Source of the DNA: Novipirellula galeiformis
GTDB lineage: Bacteria; Planctomycetota; Planctomycetia; Pirellulales; Pirellulaceae
DNA length: 64,000 nt
Direction: 5' to 3'
Assembly: GCF_007860095.1 (NCBI RefSeq)
Contig: NZ_SJPT01000005.1
Location: 616,368 to 680,367, forward strand
The notes beneath the pieces are model-generated. The model made no database searches, was not told the DNA's origin, and saw only the letters and a program-made list of their open reading frames with translations. A program made the position numbers and the translations under genes. Shown piece after piece: positions 51,474-62,978 of this stretch (its first letter is position 1; every line of letters starts with the position of its first letter).

Positions 51474-52919
51474 TTGACCGTGCTGGTTCAAGGACTCGCA
51501 ATCGCACACACGTTGACCGTGCTCGCTTTTTCGATACGCATTCTGTTGCGTGACGATCTTTCTTCTGCGGCTCGATTGGCATGGTTCCTCGTCATGTTAT
51601 TTGCACCCTACGTCGGTGCGGTCATCTACTTGTTGTTCGGCGAAATCAGCTTGGGACGAACGATCCACCAGCGTCACGACGAAGTATTTACGAAGCTTCG
51701 TGCCATGGCGGATCCGGCGTTGGGAAGCTGTGATCGGAACCTCGACGGCAATGTGGAACAGGGTTATCAAACGGCGTTTCGAGCCGCCTCGGTCGACGGT
51801 TTTGAAACGACCGCGGGAAACCGTGCCGAGCTGATGCCTGATGCCGAAACCGCTCGCTTGAGGCTGGTCCAAGACATCGACAACGCGGCCGAAAGTGTAC
51901 AGGTTCTGTACTACATCTGGCTTGATGACAACACGGGAAAAAACGTCGCTAATGCATTGATCCGCGCGGCTCAGCGAGGCGTCACTTGTCACGCCATCGC
52001 CGATGGGCTGGGTTCGCGAAAGTTTGTCCGCTCCAAGTGGTGGCGGGACATGCGCGACGCAGGCGTAAAGTTGACGGTGGCACTGCCGCTCAAGTGGGTT
52101 GTCAATACGATTCTGTTCAGCCGTCTGGACCTGCGAAACCACCGCAAGATCACCGTCATCGACAGTCGGATCACATGGTGTGGCAGCCAAAACTGCGCCG
52201 ACGCCGAGTTTCGTGTGAAGCCGAAGTACGCCCCTTGGGTGGACATCATGTTGCGGATCGAAGGTCCGGTGGTAGCCCAGTGCCAGCTGCTCTTTGCCTC
52301 GGATTGGCTGCTCAACAGCGGCGAAGAAGTGCCCGCTTCGCTGCAACTCAAAGCGGACGGATTTGACGACGGCTTTGCCGCACAAGTTTTTGCCGACGGA
52401 CCGACGGAGCGGCGCGGAGCGACCCCTCAATTATTCGCGACCATGCTGACACTCGCTCGCCGCGAAGTGGTGATCTCGACGCCCTATTTCGTGCCGAATC
52501 CCACCGTTCTCGATGCGCTGTGCGCTGCGGCGATCCGCGGAGTCAACGTGACCATGATCTTTCCTAAACGCAACGACTCGCGGATCGTTGCAGCGGCCAG
52601 CCACAGCTACTACCGACAACTGCTCAAACACGGCGTCAAAATATTTGAGTTTCGCGATGGACTGCTTCACTCGAAAACGTTCACGGTCGATCGCGCACTC
52701 TCATTGATAGGCTCGACCAATCTCGATCTCCGCAGTTTTGATCTCAACTATGAAAGTGACATTTTGCTGCGCGACGATGATCTGACGCAATCGATTTTTG
52801 AGCGCCAGCAAGAGTACCTCTCTCAGTCCGATCCGGTGACACTCGGCGACGTCAACGCTTGGTCGTATTCACGCCGTATTTGGAACAACGTCATTGCCAC
52901 GGTCGGCCCCATTTTATAG
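51474..52919 (+). CDS. cls: Cardiolipin synthase-like phospholipase D family enzyme
   Basis: A 481-aa membrane enzyme that makes cardiolipin from phosphatidylglycerol in bacteria. Two N-terminal helices (about residues 5-22 and 36-56) precede two PLD catalytic motifs: HRKITVID (223-230) and HSKTFTVD (399-406), each followed by the usual GSxN. The start is TTG, decided by a GAGGAA Shine-Dalgarno at 51463-51468. Complete and of normal length. Confidence 0.9.
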   Translation: MTVLVQGLAIAHTLTVLAFSIRILLRDDLSSAARLAWFLVMLFAPYVGAVIYLLFGEISLGRTIHQRHDEVFTKLRAMADPALGSCDRNLDGNVEQGYQTAFRAASVDGFETTAGNRAELMPDAETARLRLVQDIDNAAESVQVLYYIWLDDNTGKNVANALIRAAQRGVTCHAIADGLGSRKFVRSKWWRDMRDAGVKLTVALPLKWVVNTILFSRLDLRNHRKITVIDSRITWCGSQNCADAEFRVKPKYAPWVDIMLRIEGPVVAQCQLLFASDWLLNSGEEVPASLQLKADGFDDGFAAQVFADGPTERRGATPQLFATMLTLARREVVISTPYFVPNPTVLDALCAAAIRGVNVTMIFPKRNDSRIVAAASHSYYRQLLKHGVKIFEFRDGLLHSKTFTVDRALSLIGSTNLDLRSFDLNYESDILLRDDDLTQSIFERQQEYLSQSDPVTLGDVNAWSYSRRIWNNVIATVGPIL

Positions 52920-53176
52920 TTCAACCACGTCTCGCCAATTTCTTAACTCCCAAGTAGGCCTCGCTGGTTCTTCAACACTCAACTCCTAATCTTGATCCCG
53001 TCGGCGCCACTGCGCTGGACCGAAGCCAAGCGGAGAAGATTGGGATCGAGAATAAGCGGGGAGCCAAACACGACCTCAAAGAATAGTCTAACGTGGCGAT
53101 CCAGAGACCAACTCTCTGAGAACGGTGTACAATGGTTTCTGAAAGCGGAGCCGCGATGGACCCAAGTAGGAAATGC

Positions 53177-56100
53177 ATGAGCGTTGTTGAACCACGTCGT
53201 TTTGCAACTTTGACGTTGCTGTGTGCGGTTGCGAGCTTCGCTTGGGGTGAAGACTCCTCCGGCTCGGATCGCGCCGTCGGCTTCAATCTCGATGTCCGCC
53301 CGATCCTCTCGGAAAACTGCTTTCATTGCCACGGATTTGACGAAGCGGCACGTCAAGCCGACTTACGACTCGACACCGAAGAAGGTGTTAAAGAGAACGC
53401 GATCGAGCCTGGCGATGCGGCCCAAAGCGATCTCTATTTGCGACTCATTTCGGACGATCCTGATCTTCGCATGCCGCCCCCAGGCTCGGGACGTTCGCTT
53501 CGCGAGGATCAAATCGAAACCATTCGAAAATGGATCGACCAAGGAGCGGATTATGAAGGCCATTGGTCGTTTGTGGCCCCTCAACGCCCCGAGGTACCCG
53601 AGCCTAACGCAGGCCAGCGCGCCTACAATGCGATCGACCATTTTGTCCAAGCCAAGCTAACGAAAAACAATCTCTCGATCGCACCCGAGGCCGATCGTGA
53701 AACCTTGATTCGCCGAGTCACCTTTGATTTGACTGGATTGCCGCCCACGATCGAAGAGATCGATTCGTTCTTGGCCGACGATTCAGAGGATGCCTACGAA
53801 CGATGCGTCGATCGGTTACTCAAACGCGACGCTTACGGCGAACGAATGGCCGCCGATTGGCTCGATGTGGCGCGCTACAGCGACACCTACGGTTTCCAAG
53901 TTGATCGTGACCGGTTCGTTTGGCCGTGGCGTGACTGGGTGATCCGGGCGCTGAACCAAAACATGCCCTACGACCAATTTATCACCGAACAACTTGCTGG
54001 TGATTTGCTACCGGGCGCCACCCGCGACCAGATATTGGCAACCACCTTCAATCGATTGCATCCCCAGGAGTGCGAAGGGGGTAGCGTGCCCGAAGAGTTC
54101 CGCATCGAATCGGTCGCCGATCGTACGCAAACGGTTGCCACTGGGATCATGGGTTTAACGATGGAGTGTTGTCGTTGCCATGACCACAAATACGACCCAC
54201 TGAAGCAAAAAGAATACTTCCAATTGTCCGCGTTCTTCGACAACATTGCCGAAGCCGGCTTGTACTCTTTCTTCACCAACGCGATCCCCACCCCGACGTT
54301 GCCGCTGCCCACGCCGGATCAAGAACAACAGCTCGCTACGACCACAACAGCCGTTGAATCGGCCTGGCAAGCGCTGCGAAACGCGGTTACCGCACGTCAG
54401 GAGGCAGCGGCTAAATGGGCCGCGGGTCTTGAGTCGCTCGACGCCGAATCAAATGACGTCGAAACCCAGCTTGCCCCCCCGATCCTGGCTCTCGATTTCG
54501 AAGACACACCGTCTGCCCCCAATACGCAAACCGAAGGCGTTATCGGAAATGCTGTAAAACTAACCGGGGATGATCCGATCAACACCAAGGTCGGCAATTT
54601 TTCGCGTTTTACGCCTTTTTCAGTTTCGTGCTGGATCAAATCGCCCGATGTCAAATCGCGGGCGGTGATCTTCCATCGCTCGCGTGCTTGGACCGACGCC
54701 GCCAGCCGCGGCTATGAACTGCTCATCGATGAAGGCCGACTCAGGTGGTCGCTGATTCACTTTTGGCCTGGCAATGCGATCAGCATCCGCAGCCATGAAG
54801 CGATTCCCACCGACCAATGGATCCATGTCGTCGTTAGTAACGATGGATCCAGCAGCGCCGCGGGATTGGCGATTTACGTCGACGGAAAACAAGTCGAAAC
54901 CGAAACGGTTCGCGATTCGCTTACGAAAAATATCACCGGCGGCGGTGGTGACACCATCGCCATTGGCGAACGATTTCGCGACAACGGATTCAAGCTGGGA
55001 TCGGTCGACGAATTTCAGGTCTACGATACCGAGTTGACCAAGCTGGAAATCCAACGGCTTTGCGCAGCGAAACTGCCCGCCGCAAACCCCACGGCGGAAA
55101 CGGCCCAACTGCTTCGCGACCATTACCTGGGTCGCATCGACGACACCGTAGAACGAGCTCGCCAGCAGCTGAAAGAAGCTCGCAAAAATCTCTGTGCGGT
55201 GCAGGATGCCGTCGACGAGATCATGGTCATGAAGGAACTGTCGGAACCGAAACTAAGTTATTTGCTTGAGCGTGGTGTTTACGATCAACGCGGCGAAGCA
55301 GTCGAGCCAGCGACGCCAAGTATCCTACCAAACTTTCCCGAAGATGCTCCGCGCAACCGGCTCGGACTCGCGCAATGGCTCACCCGCAACGACCACCCGT
55401 TAACCAGTCGTGTTGCCGTCAACCGTCTTTGGCAAATCTGCTTTGGTGAGGGAATCGTGCGTACGCCCGAGGACTTTGGCAGCCAAGGTGCACCGCCTAC
55501 GCATCCCGAATTGCTTGATTGGTTGGCGGTCGAATTCATCGAGAATGGCTGGGATATCAAGCGGATGCTCAAACGAATTGTAACGTCGGCAACCTATCGG
55601 CAATCCAGTCAAAATCCCGATCCCCAATCGATGGCGACCGATCCCGAAAACCAACTGCTCAGCCGTTTTCCCAGCTATCGACTGCCCGCCGAGATGATTC
55701 GCGACAACGCGTTAGCGATCGGCCAGCGTTTGGTCACGGCCGCCGGCGGCCCTCCGGTCAAGCCGTACGATATCGAAGAATCGTTCAGTCCCTCCAAGCG
55801 AGACAGCGGCAACGGCCTGTACCGACGCAGTCTCTACACGTATTGGAAGCGGACCGGCCCCGCCCCCACAATGATGACGCTTGACGCAGCGAAACGCGAC
55901 GTGTGCCAAGTCAAACGTGAACGCACTTCGTCGCCTCTGCAAGCGTTTGTGCTGATGAACGGGCCTCAATTTGTCGAGGCAGGGCGTGTCACAGCGGAAA
56001 CGCTCATACAACTGCATGGCGATGACACGGCTGCCATTCTAGTCGATGCGTTTCGTAAAACGACCAGCCGGAAACCGAGTGCGACTCAACTCGAAACGTT

Positions 56101-56278
56101 ACAAACGCTTTACCAAGCTCAACTTGATTACTTCACACAGCACGATGGTCGCACAACTCAATTTTTGGCGATCGGCGACGCGGAAATCGATGATGGAATA
56201 AATCGCGCCGCGTTAGCGGCAACCAGCGTGGTGGTCGGCACTCTAATGAACTTTGACCTTTGCGTGATGAAGCGATAA
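53177..56278 (+). CDS. Planctomycete cytochrome/DUF1549/DUF1553 protein with LamG-like insert
   Basis: A 1033-aa exported protein typical of planctomycetes. After a signal peptide comes a PSCyt1-type cytochrome c segment with CFHCH (Cys48, Cys51, His52) and an MPPPGSG box. DUF1549 follows (LIRRVTFDLTGLPPTIEE, ADWLDVARYSDTYGFQ), then a LamG-like sandwich (about residues 430-640), and DUF1553 to the end (ASVAVNR-like TSRVAVNRLWQICFGEGI, RLPAEMIRDNALA). The biochemical role is unknown, often suggested to be carbohydrate-linked. It sits 6 bp upstream of the DUF1501 gene. The ATG at 53177 is chosen to start the signal peptide. Confidence 0.9.
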   Translation: MSVVEPRRFATLTLLCAVASFAWGEDSSGSDRAVGFNLDVRPILSENCFHCHGFDEAARQADLRLDTEEGVKENAIEPGDAAQSDLYLRLISDDPDLRMPPPGSGRSLREDQIETIRKWIDQGADYEGHWSFVAPQRPEVPEPNAGQRAYNAIDHFVQAKLTKNNLSIAPEADRETLIRRVTFDLTGLPPTIEEIDSFLADDSEDAYERCVDRLLKRDAYGERMAADWLDVARYSDTYGFQVDRDRFVWPWRDWVIRALNQNMPYDQFITEQLAGDLLPGATRDQILATTFNRLHPQECEGGSVPEEFRIESVADRTQTVATGIMGLTMECCRCHDHKYDPLKQKEYFQLSAFFDNIAEAGLYSFFTNAIPTPTLPLPTPDQEQQLATTTTAVESAWQALRNAVTARQEAAAKWAAGLESLDAESNDVETQLAPPILALDFEDTPSAPNTQTEGVIGNAVKLTGDDPINTKVGNFSRFTPFSVSCWIKSPDVKSRAVIFHRSRAWTDAASRGYELLIDEGRLRWSLIHFWPGNAISIRSHEAIPTDQWIHVVVSNDGSSSAAGLAIYVDGKQVETETVRDSLTKNITGGGGDTIAIGERFRDNGFKLGSVDEFQVYDTELTKLEIQRLCAAKLPAANPTAETAQLLRDHYLGRIDDTVERARQQLKEARKNLCAVQDAVDEIMVMKELSEPKLSYLLERGVYDQRGEAVEPATPSILPNFPEDAPRNRLGLAQWLTRNDHPLTSRVAVNRLWQICFGEGIVRTPEDFGSQGAPPTHPELLDWLAVEFIENGWDIKRMLKRIVTSATYRQSSQNPDPQSMATDPENQLLSRFPSYRLPAEMIRDNALAIGQRLVTAAGGPPVKPYDIEESFSPSKRDSGNGLYRRSLYTYWKRTGPAPTMMTLDAAKRDVCQVKRERTSSPLQAFVLMNGPQFVEAGRVTAETLIQLHGDDTAAILVDAFRKTTSRKPSATQLETLQTLYQAQLDYFTQHDGRTTQFLAIGDAEIDDGINRAALAATSVVVGTLMNFDLCVMKR

Positions 56279-56284
56279 CAAATC

Positions 56285-57724
56285 ATGAACAAGCACCTAA
56301 CAAGCGACTTTGCTTTTCCTCGCCGCACGATGCTCAGTCAAATGGGGATGGGTTTCGGCGCCCTGGCGGCAAGCCAGATGCTACATACCGAGGCGACTTC
56401 GCCATCGAGCAGCAACGGAATCCTCAAAGCCCTGCATCATGCCCCCCAGGCAAAACGGGTGATCTTCCTGTTTCAAGCGGGTGCTCCGTCCCAGTTGGAT
56501 CTGTTCGATTACAAACCGCTGCTTAATGAGAAACAGGGCAGCGAATTGCCCGGCGAAGTCCGTGGCGGCCAACGGTTAACCGGGATGAGCGGGAACCAGT
56601 CGAGCCTGCCGTTGATCGGGTCGCCATTCGAGTTCAAACAGTACGGCGAAAGCGGAACGTGGATGAGCCACTTGTTGCCGCATACCGCCGGAATTGCCGA
56701 CGACATCTGCGTTGTCAAATCGATGTACACCGAGGCGATCAACCACGGCCCTGGAGTCACATTCATGCAAACCGGCAGCCAATTTCCCGGGCGACCGAGC
56801 ATGGGGGCGTGGATGGACTACGGGCTGGGCACCGAAAACCATGACCTGCCCGCCTTCGTCGTAATGGTTTCCAAGAACGGGAGCGGACAACCGTTGTCAT
56901 CGCGGTTGTGGGGCAATGGTTTTCTGGCCAGCAAGCATCAAGGCGTTCAATTTCGCAGCGGTAAAGATCCTGTGCTGTATTTGAGCAACCCGGATGGGAT
57001 TGATAGCAGCAGTCGCCGCACCGCTCTGGATGCACTGAACCAATTGCACGAAGGACAACTCGCCAAGGGACCCGATCCGTATGTCGAGACCCGGATTGCT
57101 CAATACGAGTTGGCATTTCGGATGCAAAATTCGATTCCCGAAGCCACCGACTTTGCGGACGAACCCGAATCGGTGTTCGAGTTGTACGGCAAGGATTCTC
57201 GAAACCCAGGAACGTTTGCGGCCAATTGCTTGCAAGCACGCCGACTGGTTGAACGAGGTGTCCGTTTCGTACAGCTGTATCACCAAGGTTGGGACCACCA
57301 TGGTGGGTTGCCCTCGGGATTGCCGCGGCAATGTGCGGCGACCGACCAAGCATCGGCGGCATTGGTAAAAGATCTGAAGCGGTGCGGGCTACTCGACGAC
57401 ACCCTCGTCATTTGGGGTGGTGAATTTGGCCGGACCAATTACTGCCAAGGCAAATTGACGGAAAACAGCTTTGGTCGTGACCATCACCCACGCTGTTTTT
57501 CGATTTGGATGGCCGGCGGCGGGATCAAACCTGGAATCTCGTACGGAGAAACCGATGAATACGGTTACAACGTGACCGAAAATCCGGTGCACATTCACGA
57601 TCTGCATGCCACGATCCTGCACCTGATGGGGATCGATCACGAGCGTTTGACCTACAAGTACCAAGGACGCCAATTCCGTTTGACCGATGTGCATGGCAGC
57701 GTCGTACACGATATTCTCTCGTGA
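56285..57724 (+). CDS. DUF1501 family protein
   Basis: A 479-aa protein of the planctomycete DUF1501 family, with a sulfatase/alkaline phosphatase-like fold. A Tat-like leader (FPRRTMLSQMGMGFGALAAS) points to export. Conserved landmarks: RVIFLFQAGAPSQLDLFDYKP, MYTEAINHGPG, GRPSMGAWMDYGLG, LYHQGWDHHGG, WGGEFGRTNY and a C-terminal DLHATILHLMGID. It begins 6 bp after its DUF1549/DUF1553 partner, the usual pairing for these families, and is probably co-translated with it. Function unknown. Confidence 0.92.
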   Translation: MNKHLTSDFAFPRRTMLSQMGMGFGALAASQMLHTEATSPSSSNGILKALHHAPQAKRVIFLFQAGAPSQLDLFDYKPLLNEKQGSELPGEVRGGQRLTGMSGNQSSLPLIGSPFEFKQYGESGTWMSHLLPHTAGIADDICVVKSMYTEAINHGPGVTFMQTGSQFPGRPSMGAWMDYGLGTENHDLPAFVVMVSKNGSGQPLSSRLWGNGFLASKHQGVQFRSGKDPVLYLSNPDGIDSSSRRTALDALNQLHEGQLAKGPDPYVETRIAQYELAFRMQNSIPEATDFADEPESVFELYGKDSRNPGTFAANCLQARRLVERGVRFVQLYHQGWDHHGGLPSGLPRQCAATDQASAALVKDLKRCGLLDDTLVIWGGEFGRTNYCQGKLTENSFGRDHHPRCFSIWMAGGGIKPGISYGETDEYGYNVTENPVHIHDLHATILHLMGIDHERLTYKYQGRQFRLTDVHGSVVHDILS

Positions 57725-57822
57725 TTCCGGACGGTTGCCAGATCGTGGTCGCTTTCACCATAATGGCGCAATCGGTATCACGAATTCTGAAGTTTTGAAG
57801 CATAAGAATAGAGCAGTTTGGT

Positions 57823-58209
57823 ATGAGCGACTCGAAAGTCAGCGGCGTAGTCCATTTGATCGAAGACACCAAGACCTACGGAAACAAAGGTTTTCGCAAG
57901 CGTCTTGTTGTGCTTGAGCAAGAAAAGGGAAGCTTTACCAACTACGTTCCGCTTGAATTTGTCAAAGATGGCTGCGACGCCGTGGATGACATCAAAGTCG
58001 GCGACGAAATCGAAGTGGTTTACCGCTTAAGCGGACGCCGCTGGCAAAAGGACGAGCACAGCGAAGCGAAGTACTTCCTGAACGCCGAAGCGTTGTCGTT
58101 CCGACTCGTTAACGGTGGCGGCGGTGCAGGCGACACGATGACCGAAAAGGTCTCGCGTTCAGCGAACGATGCCTTCGACGAAGCCAACGAAGACGACGCC
58201 CCGTTCTAG
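57823..58209 (+). CDS. DUF3127 protein with SSB-like acidic tail
   Basis: A 128-aa protein whose N-terminal 90 residues match DUF3127, an OB-fold-like family (VSGVVHLIEDTKTYGNKGFRKRLVVL, FTNYVPLEFVKDGCD, YFLNAEALSFRL). The remaining linker is Gly-rich (NGGGGAG) and the protein ends EDDAPF, very like the C-terminal tip DDDIPF by which single-stranded DNA-binding proteins recruit partners. It may therefore bind nucleic acid, but this is inference. It stands alone between two large genes. Confidence 0.85.
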   Translation: MSDSKVSGVVHLIEDTKTYGNKGFRKRLVVLEQEKGSFTNYVPLEFVKDGCDAVDDIKVGDEIEVVYRLSGRRWQKDEHSEAKYFLNAEALSFRLVNGGGGAGDTMTEKVSRSANDAFDEANEDDAPF

Positions 58210-58377
58210 TGCAACGTCCGTTGATTGCTCCGCAATCAAAACGCTAGAACCTCGTTTAGAAGTCAAATCAATTATTGACGGATTTCCCCGTAGCGAAAGT
58301 CGTCAAGACGTTCGGCTCCTCCAAGAACTCCCGAAACTCTGGGCGAGGTTCGCTAGGAGAGACGTATCCCACGTTGA

Positions 58378-60396
<2,019 letters not shown>

Positions 60397-60489
60397 CTGG
60401 CAGCATCCTGAAGAGGCAATGGCGGATGATGGCTCACGTCTTTGCAGCAACAGGAGCGAACCATCTCGACTCATTCTAACGCACGCCCC

Positions 60490-60578
60490 CGTCGTGGATT
60501 TTGCTGAAGATCCTTTTCTGCGAGGTTGGGAAAGTTCATCCGATGCTAGGCAAGGGACGTGTAGCCACGTCCACTACG
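60490..60578. repeat. 89-bp structured repeat, copy 1 of 4
   Basis: The core has terminal inverted repeats (left end CGTCGTGGA, one mismatch; right end TCCACTACG), and a hairpin GGACGTG-TAGC-CACGTCC near the right end. It is followed by a partly conserved spacer that carries a local expansion of the word AACTCCCT, giving it the longest spacer of the array. Confidence 0.9.
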
Positions 60579-60742
60579 GCAGCCAAAATGCAGAGCAGTA
60601 TAAAACTTTGTCATCCGACGGGATCCTTGCGTGTCACGGTGGATGAAGATTTTGATGGGTGGCACTAACTCCCCTAACTCCCTAACTCCGTTTCGACCGA
60701 GTGATTTCGCTCCTTCGTAAACAAGGACTGATGCAACTGAAA

Positions 60743-60831
60743 CGTAGTGGATCTTGCTAAAGACCCTTTTCTGCGAGGTTGGGAAAGTTCATTCGATGCT
60801 AGGCAAGGGACGTGTAGCCACGTCCACTACG
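60743..60831. repeat. 89-bp structured repeat, copy 2 of 4
   Basis: Terminal inverted repeats CGTAGTGGA / TCCACTACG are perfect. The hairpin GGACGTG-TAGC-CACGTCC is intact, but the small GGATC stem near the left end is broken by a GACCC variant. Frames through the copies encode only the repeat, so no protein is called. Confidence 0.9.
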
Positions 60832-60980
60832 GTAGCCAAAATGCAGAGCAGTGCAAAACGTTGTCATCCGACAATGATCCTTGCGAGTTATGGTGGATGA
60901 AGATTTTGATGGGTGGCACTAACTCCGTTTCGACCGAGTCGATTTCGCTCCTTCGTAAACAAGGTCTGATGCAACTGAAA

Positions 60981-61069
60981 CGTAGTGGATCTTGCTAAAG
61001 ATCCTTTTCTGCGAGGTTGGGAAAGTTCATTCGATGCTAGGCAAGGGACGTGTAGCCACGTCCACTACG
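60981..61069. repeat. 89-bp structured repeat, copy 3 of 4
   Basis: Perfect terminal inverted repeats CGTAGTGGA / TCCACTACG, the stem GGATC-TTGCTAAA-GATCC near the left end and the hairpin GGACGTG-TAGC-CACGTCC near the right end are all intact. The spacer after it lacks a few bases seen in the others. Confidence 0.9.
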
Positions 61070-61211
61070 GCAGCCGCAGAACAGTAGAAAACTTTGTCAT
61101 CCGACGGGATCCTTGCGTGTTACGGTGGATGAAGATTTTGATGGGTGGTACTAACTCCGTTTCGACCGAGTGATTTCGTTCCTTCGTAAACAAGGTCTGA
61201 TGCAACTGAAA

Positions 61212-61300
61212 CGTAGTGGATCTTGCTAAAGATCCTTTTCTGCGAGGTTGGGAAAGTTCATCCGATGCTAGGCAAGGGACGTGTAGCCACGTCCACTACG
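61212..61300. repeat. 89-bp structured repeat, copy 4 of 4
   Basis: As copy 3, with both hairpins and perfect terminal inverted repeats. The conserved spacer continues only to about 61350 and then gives way to the transposase-like remnant. Confidence 0.9.
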
Positions 61301-61356
61301 GCAGCCAAAATGCAAAGCAGTGCAAAACGTTGTCATCCGACGAGATCATTGCAGCA

Positions 61357-61641
61357 GTGGTTGCCTACCATGTGTGGAACGCTACGGACTACGCCGCATT
61401 CCGTAGCGTCGCCGCAGGCCGCGACATCGCAGCTTGGCTTTGCCGGCGATGGTCACCGGCCACACTCCGAGAAATGGGACCGCGGTTTAGTCTGTCAGGC
61501 GTCGACAGTGTTTCGAACCTGGTCCGTCGAGCGGAACGTCGGCACAGGGAGTCCTCGCTGTAGCGTCAAGACGCTGAAAAGATTGAGCAGCCGCTTCACT
61601 TCAACACCCAAACACAAGTCGCTGCCCCCGACGAAGCCCTG
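61357..61641 (+). pseudogene. C-terminal remnant of a transposase-like protein
   Basis: A frame beginning in the last repeat spacer reads VVAYHVWNATDYAAFRSVAA, AAWLCRRWSPATLREMGPRF and SVSNLVRRAERRHRESSL. It meets TAG at 61561-61563 and continues in frame as RQDAEKIEQPLHFNTQ. The second block resembles the DnaA C-terminal type HTH found at the end of some REP-associated (Y1) transposases. The 5' end is missing and the stop is internal, so this is a decayed copy. The family assignment is from memory and moderate. Confidence 0.5.
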
Positions 61642-61858
61642 ACACAATGTTGTTACCGCAGTCGAACCTCCGCCAGAGACCGAAGTCGGTGGCTAGTCGT
61701 TCTTCGTAAGAAACTTTCACTCTCTATCGAAAACCGGTTTTATCCCAGCACTACCGGACATCGTTTCCTCATTCAGGGGTTGACTGCGCCCCTATGAGGT
61801 ATTACTCTCGCCCTAACGGGCATTAACTTCGCCCTAATAGGCTCTAATGGGCCACACA

Positions 61859-61924
61859 GTGTTTGTTGCAAGACAACACAAATAATCTTCGGGCCACCGT
61901 GTTTGTTGCAAAACAACACAAATA
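61859..61924. repeat. Duplicated GTTG...CAAC hairpin unit upstream of a DUF1559 gene
   Basis: A 26-bp unit GTGTTTGTTGCAA(G/A)ACAACACAAATA occurs at 61859 and again at 61899, 40 bp apart. Each unit can fold by pairing TGTTG with CAACA. The array ends 50 bp before the DUF1559 start and could be regulatory, but no protein is known for it. Confidence 0.8.
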
Positions 61925-61974
61925 AATTACTAATCCAGGCCCAGCTTTTATCACATTCTTTTGGGGAAATTAGC

Positions 61975-62904
61975 ATGCAATGTTTTAAGAGGTTTTCAGG
62001 AGCGACCCGCGCCGGCTTTACGCTCGTCGAGTTGCTCGTCGTCATTGCGATCATTGGTGTTTTAGTCGGATTGTTGCTGCCAGCGGTCCAAGCGGCGCGC
62101 GAGGCGGCGCGGCGGATGCAATGCAGCAACAATTTCAAACAGATTGGTCTGGCACTGCACAACTATCACGACACCTTCAATAAATTTCCGCCGGGTGAGA
62201 TCTCCTTGAGCCGGATCGGCGTCTTGGCCCTAATCTTGCCACAGATCGAGCAAGGGGCACTGCACGATCAGCTTTCCACTGCAGGCGCCTTCATTGCCCG
62301 AGGTACCGCCGAGGCACCGAGATGGCAGGACAACCCGGCCATTATCTCGACCGGAGCTACCCCCTTGGCAAAGACGGTAGTCCCTGCCTACATCTGCCCG
62401 TCCGACCCCAGCCCCGATCTGAACGAGCGGCTGAAGTCAAACGTCAGTGGCGCATTCGCCAAGGCGAACTATGTCGGTGTTTATACGTCCGTCACTTACA
62501 ACACCGCTGGCGCTAAGACCTCTGACAAGTTGGCGACCTTTTATAACGACTCGGAAATCAGATTCCGCGATATCATCGATGGAACCAGTAATACGGTTGT
62601 CATGGTCGAGCGTGCCGGCATATCTCCTTGGAACGCTTCGTTGTGGATCGGCTGGCATGACCTGACCGGGTCGATCAACAACAGTTACCAGTTCGGACTT
62701 CGAGTGCGGATGAATCGATTATCCAACGACACGGACTACCCGATCAACGGGCGCGGTTCCTACGCGGCCAGTAGCCTCCATCCCGGTGGTGCCCAATTCC
62801 TACGCGGCGACGGATCGGTCGTCTTCCTTCCCGAGACGATCAGCCTGCCAACCTATTCCGCGTTGGGGACGATCAACGAGGGTGAGGTAATCGGCGAATA
62901 TTGA
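61975..62904 (+). CDS. DUF1559 prepilin-like protein 3
   Basis: A 309-aa pseudopilin-like protein. The leader MQCFKRFSGATRAG is followed by FTLVELLVVIAIIGVLVGLLL with Glu5, then VQAAREAARRMQCSNNFKQIGLALHNYHD, the full consensus of the family. The H-X9-DG motif is HPGGAQFLRGDGS. It is closer to the consensus than the two paralogues at 21-24 kb. The ATG at 61975 has GGGGAAA upstream. It is followed by two hairpins and a small lipoprotein gene, a common planctomycete pairing. Confidence 0.92.
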   Translation: MQCFKRFSGATRAGFTLVELLVVIAIIGVLVGLLLPAVQAAREAARRMQCSNNFKQIGLALHNYHDTFNKFPPGEISLSRIGVLALILPQIEQGALHDQLSTAGAFIARGTAEAPRWQDNPAIISTGATPLAKTVVPAYICPSDPSPDLNERLKSNVSGAFAKANYVGVYTSVTYNTAGAKTSDKLATFYNDSEIRFRDIIDGTSNTVVMVERAGISPWNASLWIGWHDLTGSINNSYQFGLRVRMNRLSNDTDYPINGRGSYAASSLHPGGAQFLRGDGSVVFLPETISLPTYSALGTINEGEVIGEY

Positions 62905-62978
62905 TCCGCTTGGTGAAAAACGCGGTCGCGGCGTTATAGGAATCTCACCCAATTCAGGACGCGGCTTATCACTAATGC

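Noticed and set aside
60490..61300. CRISPR-like array
   Set aside because: Repeat cores are 89 bp with hairpins, and the spacers are themselves similar to each other, unlike unique CRISPR spacers. No cas genes are present.
60747..61563. Short frames (about 60-115 codons) starting GTGGATCTTGC in each 89-bp repeat
   Set aside because: They are dictated by repeated DNA, end at different points and have no independent evidence of coding; the structured-element reading explains the sequence better.
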